DNA from: Oscillospiraceae bacterium
Lineage (GTDB): Bacteria > Bacillota > Clostridia > Oscillospirales > Ruminococcaceae
Length of the DNA stretch: 64,000 nucleotides
Direction: 5' to 3'
Assembly (NCBI GenBank): GCA_018380115.1
Contig: JAGZUF010000014.1
Location: 1-64,000 of the forward strand
Position numbers and translations under genes: made by a program. Numbering within the stretch: the first letter of the stretch is position 1; each line of letters begins with the position of its first letter. This document shows positions 7,557-16,769 of this stretch, in pieces. The notes under the pieces are model-generated. The model worked only from the letters and a program-made list of their open reading frames with translations, was not told the origin of the DNA and made no database searches.

Positions 7557-8291
7557 ATGGCAGTCGTATCTATGAAACAGCTTCTCGAGGCCGGTGTGCA
7601 TTTCGGGCACCAGACCCGCCGCTGGAACCCCAAAATGGCGAAGTATATCTTCACCGAGCGCAACGGCATTTACATCATCGACCTTCAGAAGACGGTGAAG
7701 AAGCTGGACGAAGCTTATAATTTTGTGCGCGAGGTGTCTGCCGAGGGCGGCAGCATCCTGTTCGTCGGCACCAAGAAACAGGCGCAGGAGTCTATTCGTG
7801 AAGAGGCCACCCGCTGCGGCATGCACTTTGTAAATGCCCGCTGGCTGGGCGGCATGCTCACCAACTTCCGCACCATCCGCCGCCGCATCGACCGCATGGA
7901 GCAAATCAACAAAATGCGCGAAGACGGCACGTTTGACATGCTTCCCAAAAAGGAGGTTGCCAAGCTGGAGCTGGAGCTGGAAAAGCTGGAGAAATTCCTG
8001 GGCGGCGTGAAAGAGATGGGCGGCCTGCCCAAGGCCATGTTCATTGTGGACCCGCGCAAAGAGCGCATTGCCGTTTCTGAGGCCCGCAAGCTGAACATTC
8101 CCATTGTGGCCATTGTGGATACCAACTGCGACCCGGACGAGATTGACTATGTGATTCCCGGCAACGACGACGCCATCCGCGCTGTAAAGCTGATTGCGGG
8201 CGCCATGGCCGATGCCGTGCTGGAGGGCCGCCAGGGCGAGCAGATGGAGGAAGCCTCCGTCGAAGAAGAGCCCGCGGCCGCCGCTGAATAA
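7557..8291 (+). CDS. rpsB: 30S ribosomal protein S2
   Basis: A protein of 244 residues, full length for S2. Conserved blocks are LLEAGVHFGHQTRRWNPKM (start of the family), FVGTKKQAQ, ARWLGGMLTNF and the C-terminal VAIVDTNCDPD...VIPGNDDAIRAVKLI. It binds the head of the 30S subunit and is needed for S1 binding and translation initiation. The ATG at 7557 has AGGAGG nine bases before. tsf follows after 44 bases in the standard rpsB-tsf operon. Confidence 0.98.
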   Translation: MAVVSMKQLLEAGVHFGHQTRRWNPKMAKYIFTERNGIYIIDLQKTVKKLDEAYNFVREVSAEGGSILFVGTKKQAQESIREEATRCGMHFVNARWLGGMLTNFRTIRRRIDRMEQINKMREDGTFDMLPKKEVAKLELELEKLEKFLGGVKEMGGLPKAMFIVDPRKERIAVSEARKLNIPIVAIVDTNCDPDEIDYVIPGNDDAIRAVKLIAGAMADAVLEGRQGEQMEEASVEEEPAAAAE

Positions 8292-8335
8292 AAGCGGAAA
8301 AGGCATTTGAAAATTAGAGAAGAGGAGAATGCAAC

Positions 8336-9256
8336 ATGGCATTTACTGCACAGGATGTAAAGAAACTGCGTGAGCAGACCGGCTGCGGCATGATGGACTG
8401 CAAAAAAGCCCTGACGGAAGCCGGCGGCGATTTTGATAAGGCTGTGGAGTGGCTGCGCGAAAAAGGCCTTGCCGCTGCCCAGAAGAAGGCCGGGCGCATT
8501 GCGGCCGAGGGCATGGTGTATGCCACGGCCGATGTGGAGAAGAAGCTTGGCGTTATGATTGAGGTGAACGCCGAAACAGACTTTGTGGCCAAAAATGAAT
8601 TGTTCCAGAATTTTGTGAAGGACGTGGCCGGCGTTGTGATGGAGCAGAACCCCGCCACAGTAGAAGCCCTGCTGGCCTGCAAGCTGGGTGAGGGCACAGT
8701 GGAAGCTGCCCTGCAGGAGAAGGTTCTTGTGATTGGCGAGAACATCAAAATCCGCCGCTTTGTGCGCTATGAGGGCGTGTGCGCCGCATATGTGCACGGC
8801 GGCGGCACCCACGGCGTGCTGGTGCGCTTTGACGCGGCGGATGCCGTGGCTTGTAAGCCGGAGTTTGCCGTTATGGGCAAGGATGTTGCCATGCAGATTG
8901 CGGCCGTGAACCCCGGTTATCTGGATGAGGCCTCTGTGCCTGCCGAGGTGCTGGAGAAGGAAAAGGAGATTCTGCTTGCGCAGATTTCCAACGACCCGAA
9001 GATGGCTGCAAAGCCCGACTTTGTCAAGCAAAAGATGGTGGACGGCAAAATCGGCAAGTTCTTCAAAGAAAACTGCCTGCTGGACCAGGCCTTTGTTAAG
9101 GACGGCGACATCTCTGTGGGCCAGTATATTTCCAACTGTGCCAAAGAGCTGGGCGGCGATATTAAAGTGGTGGAATTTGTCCGTTTTGAGAAGGGCGAAG
9201 GCCTTGAGAAACGTGAGGATGATTTTGCTGCTGAAGTTGCCAGCATGATGAAATAA
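8336..9256 (+). CDS. tsf: elongation factor Ts
   Basis: A protein of 306 residues, the guanine-nucleotide exchange factor for EF-Tu. The N-terminal UBA-like domain ends in the family signature LREQTGCGMMDCKKAL. The core has IEVNAETDFVAKNELF and the second signature region. Start ATG follows AGAAGAGGAG. It is second gene of the rpsB operon, and a strong terminator follows 16 bases after the stop. Confidence 0.98.
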   Translation: MAFTAQDVKKLREQTGCGMMDCKKALTEAGGDFDKAVEWLREKGLAAAQKKAGRIAAEGMVYATADVEKKLGVMIEVNAETDFVAKNELFQNFVKDVAGVVMEQNPATVEALLACKLGEGTVEAALQEKVLVIGENIKIRRFVRYEGVCAAYVHGGGTHGVLVRFDAADAVACKPEFAVMGKDVAMQIAAVNPGYLDEASVPAEVLEKEKEILLAQISNDPKMAAKPDFVKQKMVDGKIGKFFKENCLLDQAFVKDGDISVGQYISNCAKELGGDIKVVEFVRFEKGEGLEKREDDFAAEVASMMK

Positions 9257-9272
9257 AGTGTTTTTGCATGAG

Positions 9273-9301
9273 AGCTCCGCAGGCAATAAGCCTGCGGAGC
9301 T
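9273..9301 (+). terminator. terminator of rpsB-tsf
   Basis: An 11-bp perfect stem (9273-9283 with 9291-9301) with a 7-base loop is followed by TTTTTG. Confidence 0.9.
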
Positions 9302-9432
9302 TTTTGTTACAAAAGTGTCAATATGTTTCAAAAATAATGTTTGATTTTTTGTGTTCAATGTGGTAAAGTGAAAAAGCATTGATGGAAAGCCTGCTTTTTG
9401 CACAGGCGGCAAAAGAACAGGAGGTGGCCCCC

Positions 9433-9732
9433 GTGGGCGAGCATAAGGCACAGAGCCCCCAGGCAGATTTGCTATTCAAAGCTATCTTGTCACTTAAAAC
9501 TACAGAGGAGTGCTATGATTTCTTTGAGGACCTTTGCACCATGAAAGAAATTGCAGATATGGCTCAGCGTGTGGAGACAGCCAGCATGCTGTTAAAAGGC
9601 CGTACCTACGAGCAGATTGTAAAAGATGTAGAAATCAGTACTGCAACCATCAGCCGCATCAACCGCTGCATTCAGTATGGAAACGGCGGGTATGCATCTA
9701 TTTTGAACCGTATTCATGCTGGTGAAGAGTAA
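9433..9732 (+). CDS. YerC/YecD family TrpR-related protein
   Basis: A protein of 99 residues of the YerC/YecD group, a TrpR-like helix-turn-helix family. The segment LCTMKEIADMAQRVETASMLLKGRTYEQIVKDVEISTATISRINR is split here only by description: the helix-turn-helix is near residues 50-80. Members are probable transcription regulators; ligand and targets are unknown. The start chosen is GTG at 9433, because AGGAGG at 9419-9424 stands 8 bases before it. An upstream in-frame ATG (9382) has no ribosome site. It is a single gene ending in its own terminator. Confidence 0.8.
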   Translation: MGEHKAQSPQADLLFKAILSLKTTEECYDFFEDLCTMKEIADMAQRVETASMLLKGRTYEQIVKDVEISTATISRINRCIQYGNGGYASILNRIHAGEE

Positions 9733-9736
9733 AAGC

Positions 9737-9760
9737 CCGGCCTTTCGCACGAAAGGCCGG
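9737..9760 (+). terminator. terminator of the YerC-like gene
   Basis: A 10-bp stem CCGGCCTTTC (9737-9746) with its complement (9751-9760), loop GCAC, flanked by AAAAG and CTTTTC. Confidence 0.85.
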
Positions 9761-9947
9761 CTTTTCTTAGTATATTCAAATATTATAGTAATTTTATGCA
9801 ACTTATCACAAATTAGCGCTTCACTCAAACAAAGTATGTCAAAATGGTGCATTGAAATTTGTGCATCATTGCATTAAAATATTAACCAATATCCGCACGG
9901 TGAAACGTTTATCGCTTCAGAGTGGGGTCGAAATGGAGGAGAAAAGT

Positions 9948-11132
9948 ATGAAAAAGTTTATCGCAGCAGGCCTTGCGCTGTGCATGGCTTTGGCAATGGC
10001 CGCATGCGGCGGCAGCCCGTCTTCTGCGGCTTCGCAGGTTGGCTCTGGCGCCTCTGCCCCGGCAGATGGATCGGCCATCACCATTAAAATGGGCGGCATC
10101 GGCCCCATTACCGGCGCGAATGCTGTATACGGGGAAGCGGTAAAGAATGGCGCGCAGATCGCGGTGGATGAGATTAACGCTTCCGACAGTGCGGTGAAAT
10201 TTGAGTACAATTTCCAGGATGATGAGGGCGATGCCGAAACGGCGGTAAACGCCTATAACAATCTGAAGGACTGGGGCATGCAGGTGCTGATGGGTACTGT
10301 GACTACGGCACCCTGCCTTGCGGTAATTTCCGAGACGGAAGCGGACAACATGTTCCAAATTACGCCGTCGGCATCTTCCACAGATGTGATTGTGCCTGAC
10401 AATGTGTTCCAGGTTTGCTTCACAGACCCCAGCCAGGGCGTTTCTGCGGCGGATTATATTGCGGAAAACGGCCTTGCCACTAAGATAGCGGCTATTTATG
10501 ACAGCTCTGACGCATATTCCTCTGGCATTTATAACGCTTTTGCCGAAGAAGCAGAAGCGAAGGGCCTTGAAATTGTGTGTGCCGAGGCATTTACCTCTGA
10601 CAACAAGACGGATTTCAAGACACAACTGCAAAAAGCACAGAGCTCTGGTGCCGAGCTGGTTTTCCTTCCCATTTATTACACAGAGGCTGCGCTGATTCTC
10701 ACACAGGCCAATCAGCTGGGTTATGAGCCCACCTTCTTTGGCTGCGACGGCATGGACGGCCTGCTGGATGTGCAGAATTTTGACACCGGCCTGGCGGAAG
10801 GCCTGATGCTGATGACGCCGTTCAACGCCACCAGTGAAGATGAATTGACGGCTAACTTTGTGAAAACATATGAGGAGCAGTTCGGCGGCACGCCTAACCA
10901 GTTTGCAGCGGACGCATATGACGCGGTATATGCCATCCGCGATGCCTGTGTGAAAGCCGGCGTCACGTCTGATATGAGTGTTTCTGATATTGGCGACGCT
11001 CTGAAAACGGCTATCACGGAAGTGACGATGGATGGCCTCACCGGTTCCAACATGACGTGGAAGGCCAGCGGTGAAGTAAGCAAATCGCCCATTGTGGTTG
11101 AAATTGAAAACGGGGTATACAAACAGCTGTAA
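9948..11132 (+). CDS. branched-chain amino-acid ABC transporter, substrate-binding lipoprotein
   Basis: A protein of 394 residues. It starts with a lipoprotein signal (MKKFIAAGLALCMALAMAAC) with the lipid-modified cysteine at residue 20, then a Ser/Ala/Gly-rich linker, then the LivJ/LivK-type two-lobed domain beginning at KMGGIGPITGANAVYGEAVKNGAQ. It captures the amino acid outside the cell and delivers it to the LivHM permease encoded next. The ATG at 9948 has AGGAGA 7 bases before. A 14-bp hairpin after the gene probably lets the binding protein be made in excess over the permease. The exact ligand (Leu/Ile/Val or another) is not determined. Confidence 0.93.
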   Translation: MKKFIAAGLALCMALAMAACGGSPSSAASQVGSGASAPADGSAITIKMGGIGPITGANAVYGEAVKNGAQIAVDEINASDSAVKFEYNFQDDEGDAETAVNAYNNLKDWGMQVLMGTVTTAPCLAVISETEADNMFQITPSASSTDVIVPDNVFQVCFTDPSQGVSAADYIAENGLATKIAAIYDSSDAYSSGIYNAFAEEAEAKGLEIVCAEAFTSDNKTDFKTQLQKAQSSGAELVFLPIYYTEAALILTQANQLGYEPTFFGCDGMDGLLDVQNFDTGLAEGLMLMTPFNATSEDELTANFVKTYEEQFGGTPNQFAADAYDAVYAIRDACVKAGVTSDMSVSDIGDALKTAITEVTMDGLTGSNMTWKASGEVSKSPIVVEIENGVYKQL

Positions 11133-11171
11133 ATTTTATACTGTCGAGTTCAGTTTATAATGATCCAGCCA

Positions 11172-11206
11172 AAAGAAGGCTGCCGCATGTTCCGGCAGCC
11201 TTCTTT
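11172..11206 (+). terminator. intra-operon terminator/hairpin after the Liv binding protein
   Basis: A 14-bp perfect stem (11172-11185 with 11193-11206) lies between the binding-protein gene and livH. The stem ends in TTCTTT; it can act as partial terminator or protect the 3' end of the first gene's mRNA. Confidence 0.75.
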
Positions 11207-11289
11207 GGCAATCCGGCGCAGGCTTCGGCGGGCCGCGGCGTCCTGTGCGGCCGAAATGCCTGTAAACAATGGTGTAAGGGGCGTAGAAT

Positions 11290-12171
11290 ATGGAATTTAT
11301 ATCATTTCTTGTGAATGGCCTCAGCCTTGGCAGCATCTATGCCATCATCGCACTTGGCTACACGATGGTGTACGGCATTGCCAAAATGCTGAACTTTGCC
11401 CATGGTGATATCATCATGGTGGGCGGTTATTTCGTGTTTACCTGTATGAACAGCCTTTCTCTGCCGCCGGTAATTTGTGTGCTTGTTGCTATGGTGGTGT
11501 GCACGCTGCTGGGCATTACCATTGAGCGCGTGGCATATAAGCCGCTTCGGGGGGCGCCCAGCCTTGCCGTGCTTATTACAGCTATTGGCGTAAGCTATTT
11601 TCTGCAGAACATGGCGCTGCTTATATGGGGCTCTGCGCCGAAGTCATTCAATTCCATCGTGTCGATGGAGCCTATTCGCCTGTTTGACGGGGGCCTTGTC
11701 ATCACTGGCGAGACACTTGTGACCATTGTTGTATCTGCCGTTATCATGGTCGGGCTGTGGCTGTTTGTGAACAAAACAAAGATAGGCCGCGCCATGCTGG
11801 CTGTGTCGGAGGACAGAGGCGCCGCCCAGCTGATGGGCGTAAACGTGAATGCAACTATCTCCATCACGTTTGCCATTGGCAGTGCGCTGGCCGCTATTGC
11901 GGGTGCGCTGATGTGCTCCGCATATCCCATCCTTCAGCCGACCACCGGCGCAATGCCAGGCATCAAGGCCTTTGTGGCCGCGGTGTTCGGCGGCATCGGC
12001 TCTATTCCGGGGGCCATGGTGGGCGGCATTCTGCTGGGCGTCATTGAAAACCTCAGCAAGGCCTACATTTCCACCCAACTGGCCGACGCCATCGTGTTTG
12101 CCGTGCTGATTGTGGTGCTGCTTGTGAAGCCCACCGGCATCCTTGGCAAAAAAATCAATGTGAAAGTGTAG
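11290..12171 (+). CDS. livH: branched-chain amino-acid ABC transporter permease LivH
   Basis: A protein of 293 residues, an integral membrane protein with about eight hydrophobic segments. It opens with the typical LivH line VNGLSLGSIYAIIALGYTMVYGI and contains the cytoplasmic loop AVSEDRGAAQLMGVNV that contacts the ATPases. With LivM it forms the channel. It is second in the operon, and livM begins 10 bases after its stop. Confidence 0.94.
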   Translation: MEFISFLVNGLSLGSIYAIIALGYTMVYGIAKMLNFAHGDIIMVGGYFVFTCMNSLSLPPVICVLVAMVVCTLLGITIERVAYKPLRGAPSLAVLITAIGVSYFLQNMALLIWGSAPKSFNSIVSMEPIRLFDGGLVITGETLVTIVVSAVIMVGLWLFVNKTKIGRAMLAVSEDRGAAQLMGVNVNATISITFAIGSALAAIAGALMCSAYPILQPTTGAMPGIKAFVAAVFGGIGSIPGAMVGGILLGVIENLSKAYISTQLADAIVFAVLIVVLLVKPTGILGKKINVKV

Positions 12172-12181
12172 GTGGCGGCAG

Positions 12182-13249
12182 ATGAAAACAAAACGGTTCA
12201 GCCGTACCACACGGCAGAATATGATAACATATGCCATCGTGGTAGCTGCCTTTGCGGTGGTAACGGCAATGAATTTTGCGGGCATGCTCTCTAACTCTCT
12301 GCGCGGGCAGCTGGTGCCCATTTGTACTTATGTGATGATGGCCGTCTCGCTGAACCTGACGGTTGGCATTTTGGGTGAGCTAAGCCTTGGACATGCCGGC
12401 TTTATGAGCGTGGGTGCCTTTTCGGCCATGTGTTTTTCCGTGTGCATGGAAGATGTGCTGGTAATGCCGGTTCGCTTTGCGCTGGCGCTGCTTATCGGCG
12501 GCATTGCCGCAGGCATTGCGGGCTTTTTGATAGGCATCCCGGTGCTGCGCCTTCAGGGGGATTATCTGGCTATTGTGACGCTGGCCTTTGGCGAGATCAT
12601 CAAAAATGTGCTGAACACCACATACCTCGGCCTTGATTCCTCCGGCCTGCATTTTTCGCTGAAGGACGCGGCCTCCATGAACCTTGCAGATGACGGCCGC
12701 GTTATTATCAACGGCGCGCTCGGCATTACCAATACGCCCAAAGACGCCAATTTCACCGTGGGCTTTATTCTGATTATGCTCATGCTGTTCATTGTGCTGA
12801 ACCTGATCAAATCCCGCACAGGCCGCGCCATCATGTCTATTCGGGATAACCGCATTGCGGCGGAATCTGTAGGTATCAACATCACAAAATACAAGCTGGT
12901 TGCATTTTCTATTTCCGCGGCGCTGGCCGGCGTGGCAGGTGCCTTCTATGCCCACAACTTTTCTTCACTGGTGGCACAGAAGTTTGATTATAATACGTCT
13001 ATCCTTGTGCTTGTGTTTGTCGTGCTGGGCGGTATCGGCAATATCCGCGGCTCTATCATTGCCGCAACAGTGCTCACTGTCCTGCCGGAGATGCTGCGCG
13101 GCCTGAACGATTACCGCATGCTCATTTACGCCATCATTCTCATTCTGGTGATGATATTCAGTCAAAATGAACAGCTGGTCGCATGGCGCATGCGGCTGAG
13201 GGGCAAGGTGGCGGCGGCATTTGGCGCACACCGCAGAAAGGGGGCGTGA
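12182..13249 (+). CDS. livM: branched-chain amino-acid ABC transporter permease LivM
   Basis: A protein of 355 residues with multiple membrane helices; it has the LivM features SLNLTVGILGELSLGHAGF near residues 60-80 and the ATPase-contact loop SIRDNRIAAESVGINI near 225-240. The C-terminus is basic (GKVAAAFGAHRRKGA). It partners LivH. Only 3 bases separate its stop from the livG start. Confidence 0.94.
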   Translation: MKTKRFSRTTRQNMITYAIVVAAFAVVTAMNFAGMLSNSLRGQLVPICTYVMMAVSLNLTVGILGELSLGHAGFMSVGAFSAMCFSVCMEDVLVMPVRFALALLIGGIAAGIAGFLIGIPVLRLQGDYLAIVTLAFGEIIKNVLNTTYLGLDSSGLHFSLKDAASMNLADDGRVIINGALGITNTPKDANFTVGFILIMLMLFIVLNLIKSRTGRAIMSIRDNRIAAESVGINITKYKLVAFSISAALAGVAGAFYAHNFSSLVAQKFDYNTSILVLVFVVLGGIGNIRGSIIAATVLTVLPEMLRGLNDYRMLIYAIILILVMIFSQNEQLVAWRMRLRGKVAAAFGAHRRKGA

Positions 13250-13252
13250 GGC

Positions 13253-14014
13253 ATGGCGTTGCTGGAAGTTTCGAACCTCGGTATTGCGTTCGGCGGCCTG
13301 CAGGCTGTGGACAAAGTAGACCTCACCATTGAAGAGGGGGCGCTGTGCGGCCTGATTGGCCCGAACGGCGCTGGAAAGACGACAGTGTTCAACATGCTCA
13401 CGGGTGTATACAGGCCCACAGAGGGCGATATTATCCTGAACGGAAAAAACATCACGGGCCAGTCTCCGGCATCCATCTGTAAGGCGGGTATTGCGCGCAC
13501 CTTTCAGAATATCCGTCTGTTCAAGGCCATGACGGTGCTGGACAATGTGAAGGTAGGGCTTCACAACCAGATACGCTATAATACGCTGACGGGTATTTTC
13601 CGCCTGCCTGCTTATTATGAAAGAGAGCGCGAGATGAAGGGTAAGGCCATGAGCCTGCTGAAAATTTTTGGCTTGGATGAAGAGGCAAAGCAATTGGCTT
13701 CCAGCCTGCCGTACGGCAAGCAGCGCAAGCTGGAGATAGCCCGCGCACTTGCCACCAGCCCGAAGCTGCTTCTGCTGGACGAACCGGCGGCGGGCATGAA
13801 CCCAAATGAAACGGCAGAGCTGATGGAGACCATCAAATTTGTACGGGAAAAATTTGGCGTGGCCATTTTGCTGATAGAGCATGACATGAGCTTTGTTATG
13901 GGGCTGTGCGAGCACATTGTGGTGCTGAACTATGGGCGAATTCTTGCGCAGGGAGACCCCGACACCGTGCGCAACGACCCGAAGGTCATTGCCGCCTATC
14001 TGGGAGGTGAATAA
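13253..14014 (+). CDS. livG: branched-chain amino-acid ABC transporter ATP-binding protein LivG
   Basis: A protein of 253 residues, one of two ATPases of the Liv transporter. The Walker A motif GPNGAGKTT is at residues 36-44. The signature is the LivG-type LPYGKQRKLEIARAL rather than LSGGQ, and Walker B LLLLDEP follows. The C-terminal LivG-like extension (VVLNYGRILAQGDPDTVRNDP) is present. livF starts two bases after its stop. Confidence 0.95.
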   Translation: MALLEVSNLGIAFGGLQAVDKVDLTIEEGALCGLIGPNGAGKTTVFNMLTGVYRPTEGDIILNGKNITGQSPASICKAGIARTFQNIRLFKAMTVLDNVKVGLHNQIRYNTLTGIFRLPAYYEREREMKGKAMSLLKIFGLDEEAKQLASSLPYGKQRKLEIARALATSPKLLLLDEPAAGMNPNETAELMETIKFVREKFGVAILLIEHDMSFVMGLCEHIVVLNYGRILAQGDPDTVRNDPKVIAAYLGGE

Positions 14015-14015
14015 G

Positions 14016-14732
14016 ATGGAGGAAATGCTTTCTGTCAAAGACCTGGAGGTTTCCTATGGCGCCATCCGTGCGGTGAAGGGCATCTCGTTTCATGTGAACA
14101 AGGGCGAGATTGTCACACTGATAGGCGCGAACGGGGCGGGAAAAACCACCACTCTGCACGCCATTTCCGCCTTGCAGAAGCCCAAGGCAGGCGAGATTAC
14201 CTTCTGCGGCAGCCCCATCACACATACAGAGGCGCATAAAATCATCCGCCTGGGCCTTGCCCAAGTGCCGGAGGGGCGGCGCGTGTTTTCCCAACTTACA
14301 GTGCAGCAGAATCTGGAGCTGGGGGCCTATACCCGTACAGACTCCAGCGAGGCAGTGGCTGCCGATTATGAAATGGTGTTTGAGCGCCTGCCGCGCCTGA
14401 AAGAGAGGCGCAAGCAGTTGGCAGGCACGCTTTCCGGCGGGGAACAGCAGATGCTTGCCATTGGGCGCGCACTGATGTCCAGCCCGCGCATGCTGCTGAT
14501 GGATGAGCCCTCCATGGGCCTTTCGCCGCTTCTTGTGCAGGAGATATTCAGCATTATCCGCAAGGTGAACCAGGACGGCGTCACCATCCTTCTGGTAGAG
14601 CAAAATGCCAAGATGGCGCTGGAAATTGCCAACCGCGCCTATGTGCTGGAGACAGGCACCATTGCCATGAGCGGTGATGCGCATGAGCTGGCAAATGACC
14701 CCAAGGTGCGGGACGCCTATTTGGGCGGCTGA
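14016..14732 (+). CDS. livF: branched-chain amino-acid ABC transporter ATP-binding protein LivF
   Basis: A protein of 238 residues with Walker A GANGAGKT (37-44), ABC signature LSGGEQQMLAIGRAL, Walker B MLLMDEP and the LivF opening LEVSYGAIRAVKGISF. It forms the ATPase dimer with LivG. The start is the ATG at 14016, preceded by GGGAGGTGA at the end of livG. It is the last gene of the liv operon; a 15-bp hairpin follows. Confidence 0.95.
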   Translation: MEEMLSVKDLEVSYGAIRAVKGISFHVNKGEIVTLIGANGAGKTTTLHAISALQKPKAGEITFCGSPITHTEAHKIIRLGLAQVPEGRRVFSQLTVQQNLELGAYTRTDSSEAVAADYEMVFERLPRLKERRKQLAGTLSGGEQQMLAIGRALMSSPRMLLMDEPSMGLSPLLVQEIFSIIRKVNQDGVTILLVEQNAKMALEIANRAYVLETGTIAMSGDAHELANDPKVRDAYLGG

Positions 14733-14754
14733 GCGGGCGGTATCGGTTTTGAAA

Positions 14755-14789
14755 AGCAGCCCCATCTGCGGTTTGCAGATGGGGCTGCT
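14755..14789. terminator. bidirectional terminator between livF and the P-loop ATPase gene
   Basis: A 15-bp perfect stem (14755-14769 with 14775-14789) with loop GGTTT lies between convergent genes. T-tracts on both sides are weak. Confidence 0.7.
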
Positions 14790-14826
14790 GTCTGTATTCT
14801 GTTGAAAAGAGAGACGGAGGGACACG

Positions 14827-15906
14827 TTACACGCCTAGCGATGCGCACAGCCTTTCCAGCGCGGCATCTGCCTTGGAGAAATCCATGGCAGATGTATAAA
14901 AGGCCTCTGCCTGCCGGTGGATACCACGGGCCTCATCCAGAAGAAGCCCGGCCTCCCGCACAAGCTCTTTTGCCGCGCGAAGGTCGAATTTCAGCCGGGC
15001 CTTCCGCGCACCCAGCCCGTTTTTATTCATGAAGCGCGTGCAGTGGATGACACGGTCGCCCATAGGTTCGAACACATGGAAGGGGCCGGAAGTAACGAAG
15101 GCCAGCCCCAGCTCAGGAACAAGCAGATGGTCTATTTTTTCCCGCGGCTGCATGGCGCACCAGCAGGTTATGACGCCGTACCCCTTGGCCAGTATCTCCT
15201 TGCGCAGCTGTGCCAGCAGCGCGCCGGAGGCGGGGCCGTATGCGTCGTCCAGAATCACAGTTTCCCGGCACAGGGTGCGGATGGTCTCTTTGAAAAACAC
15301 AATGCCGTCTGCTGTCACGGCACTCAGCGCACGGATGGATTCCTGCGGGGCCTTTTCCTTTTTTACCGGCAGGTAACGCTTGCTCAGCGAAAGCGCGAAT
15401 GCGCGCGCTTTGGCAAGGTCTGTGCAGCACTGTGCAGTGCGCGCACGGTCCTGCAGAAGGCTGCCCGCCGCGGCCAGATAACGGGTGGCACGGTCTGTGA
15501 ATGCTTTGTACCTGCTGTGCAGTGCCTGAAGCTCTGCACAGTGGCCGCGAAGCTCTGTTTCCTGCAGTGCGTCATACAGGCTCAGCACAGTTTCATGTGC
15601 CTGAGGAAAGGCAGGCTCCAGCGCATGAGGCGCTGTGGCGTCCAGCACCGTGAGGCAGAGCGCCGGGCAGATGACGCCGTCCAGAGAGGCGGGGTCTGCC
15701 GAGCAGCGAATGGTGTGCACTGTGTGCCCTGCGGCCGTGAGGCGGAGGGCGAGCGTACGCATCAGGTGCGATTTGCCGCAGCCCGGCCCCGCTTTGATCA
15801 GTACGGCGCGCCCGGTGCCGACAGGCGGAAGGCTGCGTGCGTAATACCCCTGGAACCCGATGGGCGAAAGCCCGCCAAGAAAAAAGTTCAGTTCAAAACC
15901 CTGCAT
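14827..15906 (-). CDS. PRK06851-like P-loop ATPase of unknown function
   Basis: A protein of 359 residues. A Walker A motif GPGCGKS stands at residues 40-46 after a short lead (FFLGGLSPIGFQGYY). The second half contains a hydrophobic strand ending in acidic residues (ETVILDDAYG), a possible Walker B. The overall layout resembles the Firmicutes PRK06851 family, which is uncharacterised. No membrane segment. The start is ATG at 15906 with AAAGGGGTG upstream. The gene is alone on the minus strand, convergent with liv. Nucleotide binding is well supported; the role is not known. Confidence 0.6.
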   Translation of the reverse strand: MQGFELNFFLGGLSPIGFQGYYARSLPPVGTGRAVLIKAGPGCGKSHLMRTLALRLTAAGHTVHTIRCSADPASLDGVICPALCLTVLDATAPHALEPAFPQAHETVLSLYDALQETELRGHCAELQALHSRYKAFTDRATRYLAAAGSLLQDRARTAQCCTDLAKARAFALSLSKRYLPVKKEKAPQESIRALSAVTADGIVFFKETIRTLCRETVILDDAYGPASGALLAQLRKEILAKGYGVITCWCAMQPREKIDHLLVPELGLAFVTSGPFHVFEPMGDRVIHCTRFMNKNGLGARKARLKFDLRAAKELVREAGLLLDEARGIHRQAEAFYTSAMDFSKADAALERLCASLGV

Positions 15907-16001
15907 GCAAAACACCCCTTTGCAACATCCTATGCACAAGGTGGGCGTTTGCTACTTGAAAATAGCACTGTACAAGGCTGTTTTAAGGGCTTTTGCAAAA
16001 G

Positions 16002-16024
16002 AAAAGCCTGCATCGCAAGGCTTT
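16002..16024 (-). terminator. weak terminator of the uracil-DNA glycosylase gene
   Basis: AAAGCC/GGCTTT arms (16003-16008 and 16019-16024) are followed on the minus strand by TTTTCTTTTG. Confidence 0.5.
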
Positions 16025-16043
16025 ATGCGGCACAGGCTGAGGG

Positions 16044-16613
16044 TCAGGGATGATATGTGTGCGAGCAGACCTCTTGTATTTTTTCACGCAGGGCAATAAA
16101 ATCGCCGAAGGCGGCGGGCTTCTGGCTGGGGTTGCGCAGCAGCGCTGCGGGATGCGGCGTTGCAGTGAACAGAGTGCCGCCCTTTTCTGTCCACTGGCCA
16201 TGCTCTTTCATTACGCTGAAATCCGGCCGAATAAGGCGCTGCGCGGCAATGCGGCCAAGGCAAACGATAATTTTAGGACGTATCAGGCGAAACTGCTCCC
16301 GCAAATAGGGCATGCAGGCTTCCCATTCCTGCGGTGTCGGGTCCCTGTTTTCCGGCGGGCGGCATTTTACGATGTTGGTAATAAAAATATCTTCGCGCTT
16401 CAAATGAATGGCGGCAAGATATTTGTCCAGCAGCTGGCCGCTGCGCCCCACAAAGGGCAGCCCCTGTTCGTCTTCATTGCGTCCGGGCCCTTCACCGATG
16501 AACATCACCTCGGCATGGGGGCTGCCCATGCCAAACACAACATGTGTGCGTGTCTGGCACAGGCCGCATTTCTGGCAGGAGAGGCAGGCGGCCTGCAATG
16601 TGTTGAAATCCAT
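16044..16613 (-). CDS. family 4 uracil-DNA glycosylase (iron-sulfur)
   Basis: A protein of 189 residues. It removes uracil from DNA in base-excision repair. Evidence: an N-terminal cysteine cluster (C10, C13, C16, C19, of which two should bind a 4Fe-4S cluster), the motif GEGPGRNEDEQGLPFVGRSGQLLD (shown only in part: GEGPG then PFVGRSG), NIVKCRPPENRDP with a third cysteine, EWEACMPYL with the fourth, and the C-terminal HPAALLRNP catalytic loop. The length is normal for family 4. It is a single gene whose promoter overlaps that of pduL. Confidence 0.9.
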   Translation of the reverse strand: MDFNTLQAACLSCQKCGLCQTRTHVVFGMGSPHAEVMFIGEGPGRNEDEQGLPFVGRSGQLLDKYLAAIHLKREDIFITNIVKCRPPENRDPTPQEWEACMPYLREQFRLIRPKIIVCLGRIAAQRLIRPDFSVMKEHGQWTEKGGTLFTATPHPAALLRNPSQKPAAFGDFIALREKIQEVCSHTYHP

Positions 16614-16740
16614 ACTGTGCTCCTTACTGAATAATAGGTAATATATGCTCGGCGGCTGTGTGCGGCCCCCAAGCCCGTGTCAGAACCATGCTGCGCAAAA
16701 ACATCGCAGCCGCTCACCGGATGCTGTAACTTTTTAAGAT

Positions 16741-16769
16741 ATTATAGCATATTTCCCTTGAAGTTTGAA
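16741..16769 (-). promoter_or_regulatory. promoter of the uracil-DNA glycosylase gene
   Basis: Minus-strand TTCAAA (16769-16764) and TATAAT (16746-16741), 17-base spacer, GC before the -10. It overlaps the pduL promoter on the other strand, so the two may compete. Confidence 0.6.

Noticed and set aside
14917..16053. 378-codon plus-strand frame opposite the P-loop ATPase
   Set aside because: Antisense shadow; the minus-strand frame has a Walker A motif and a ribosome site.
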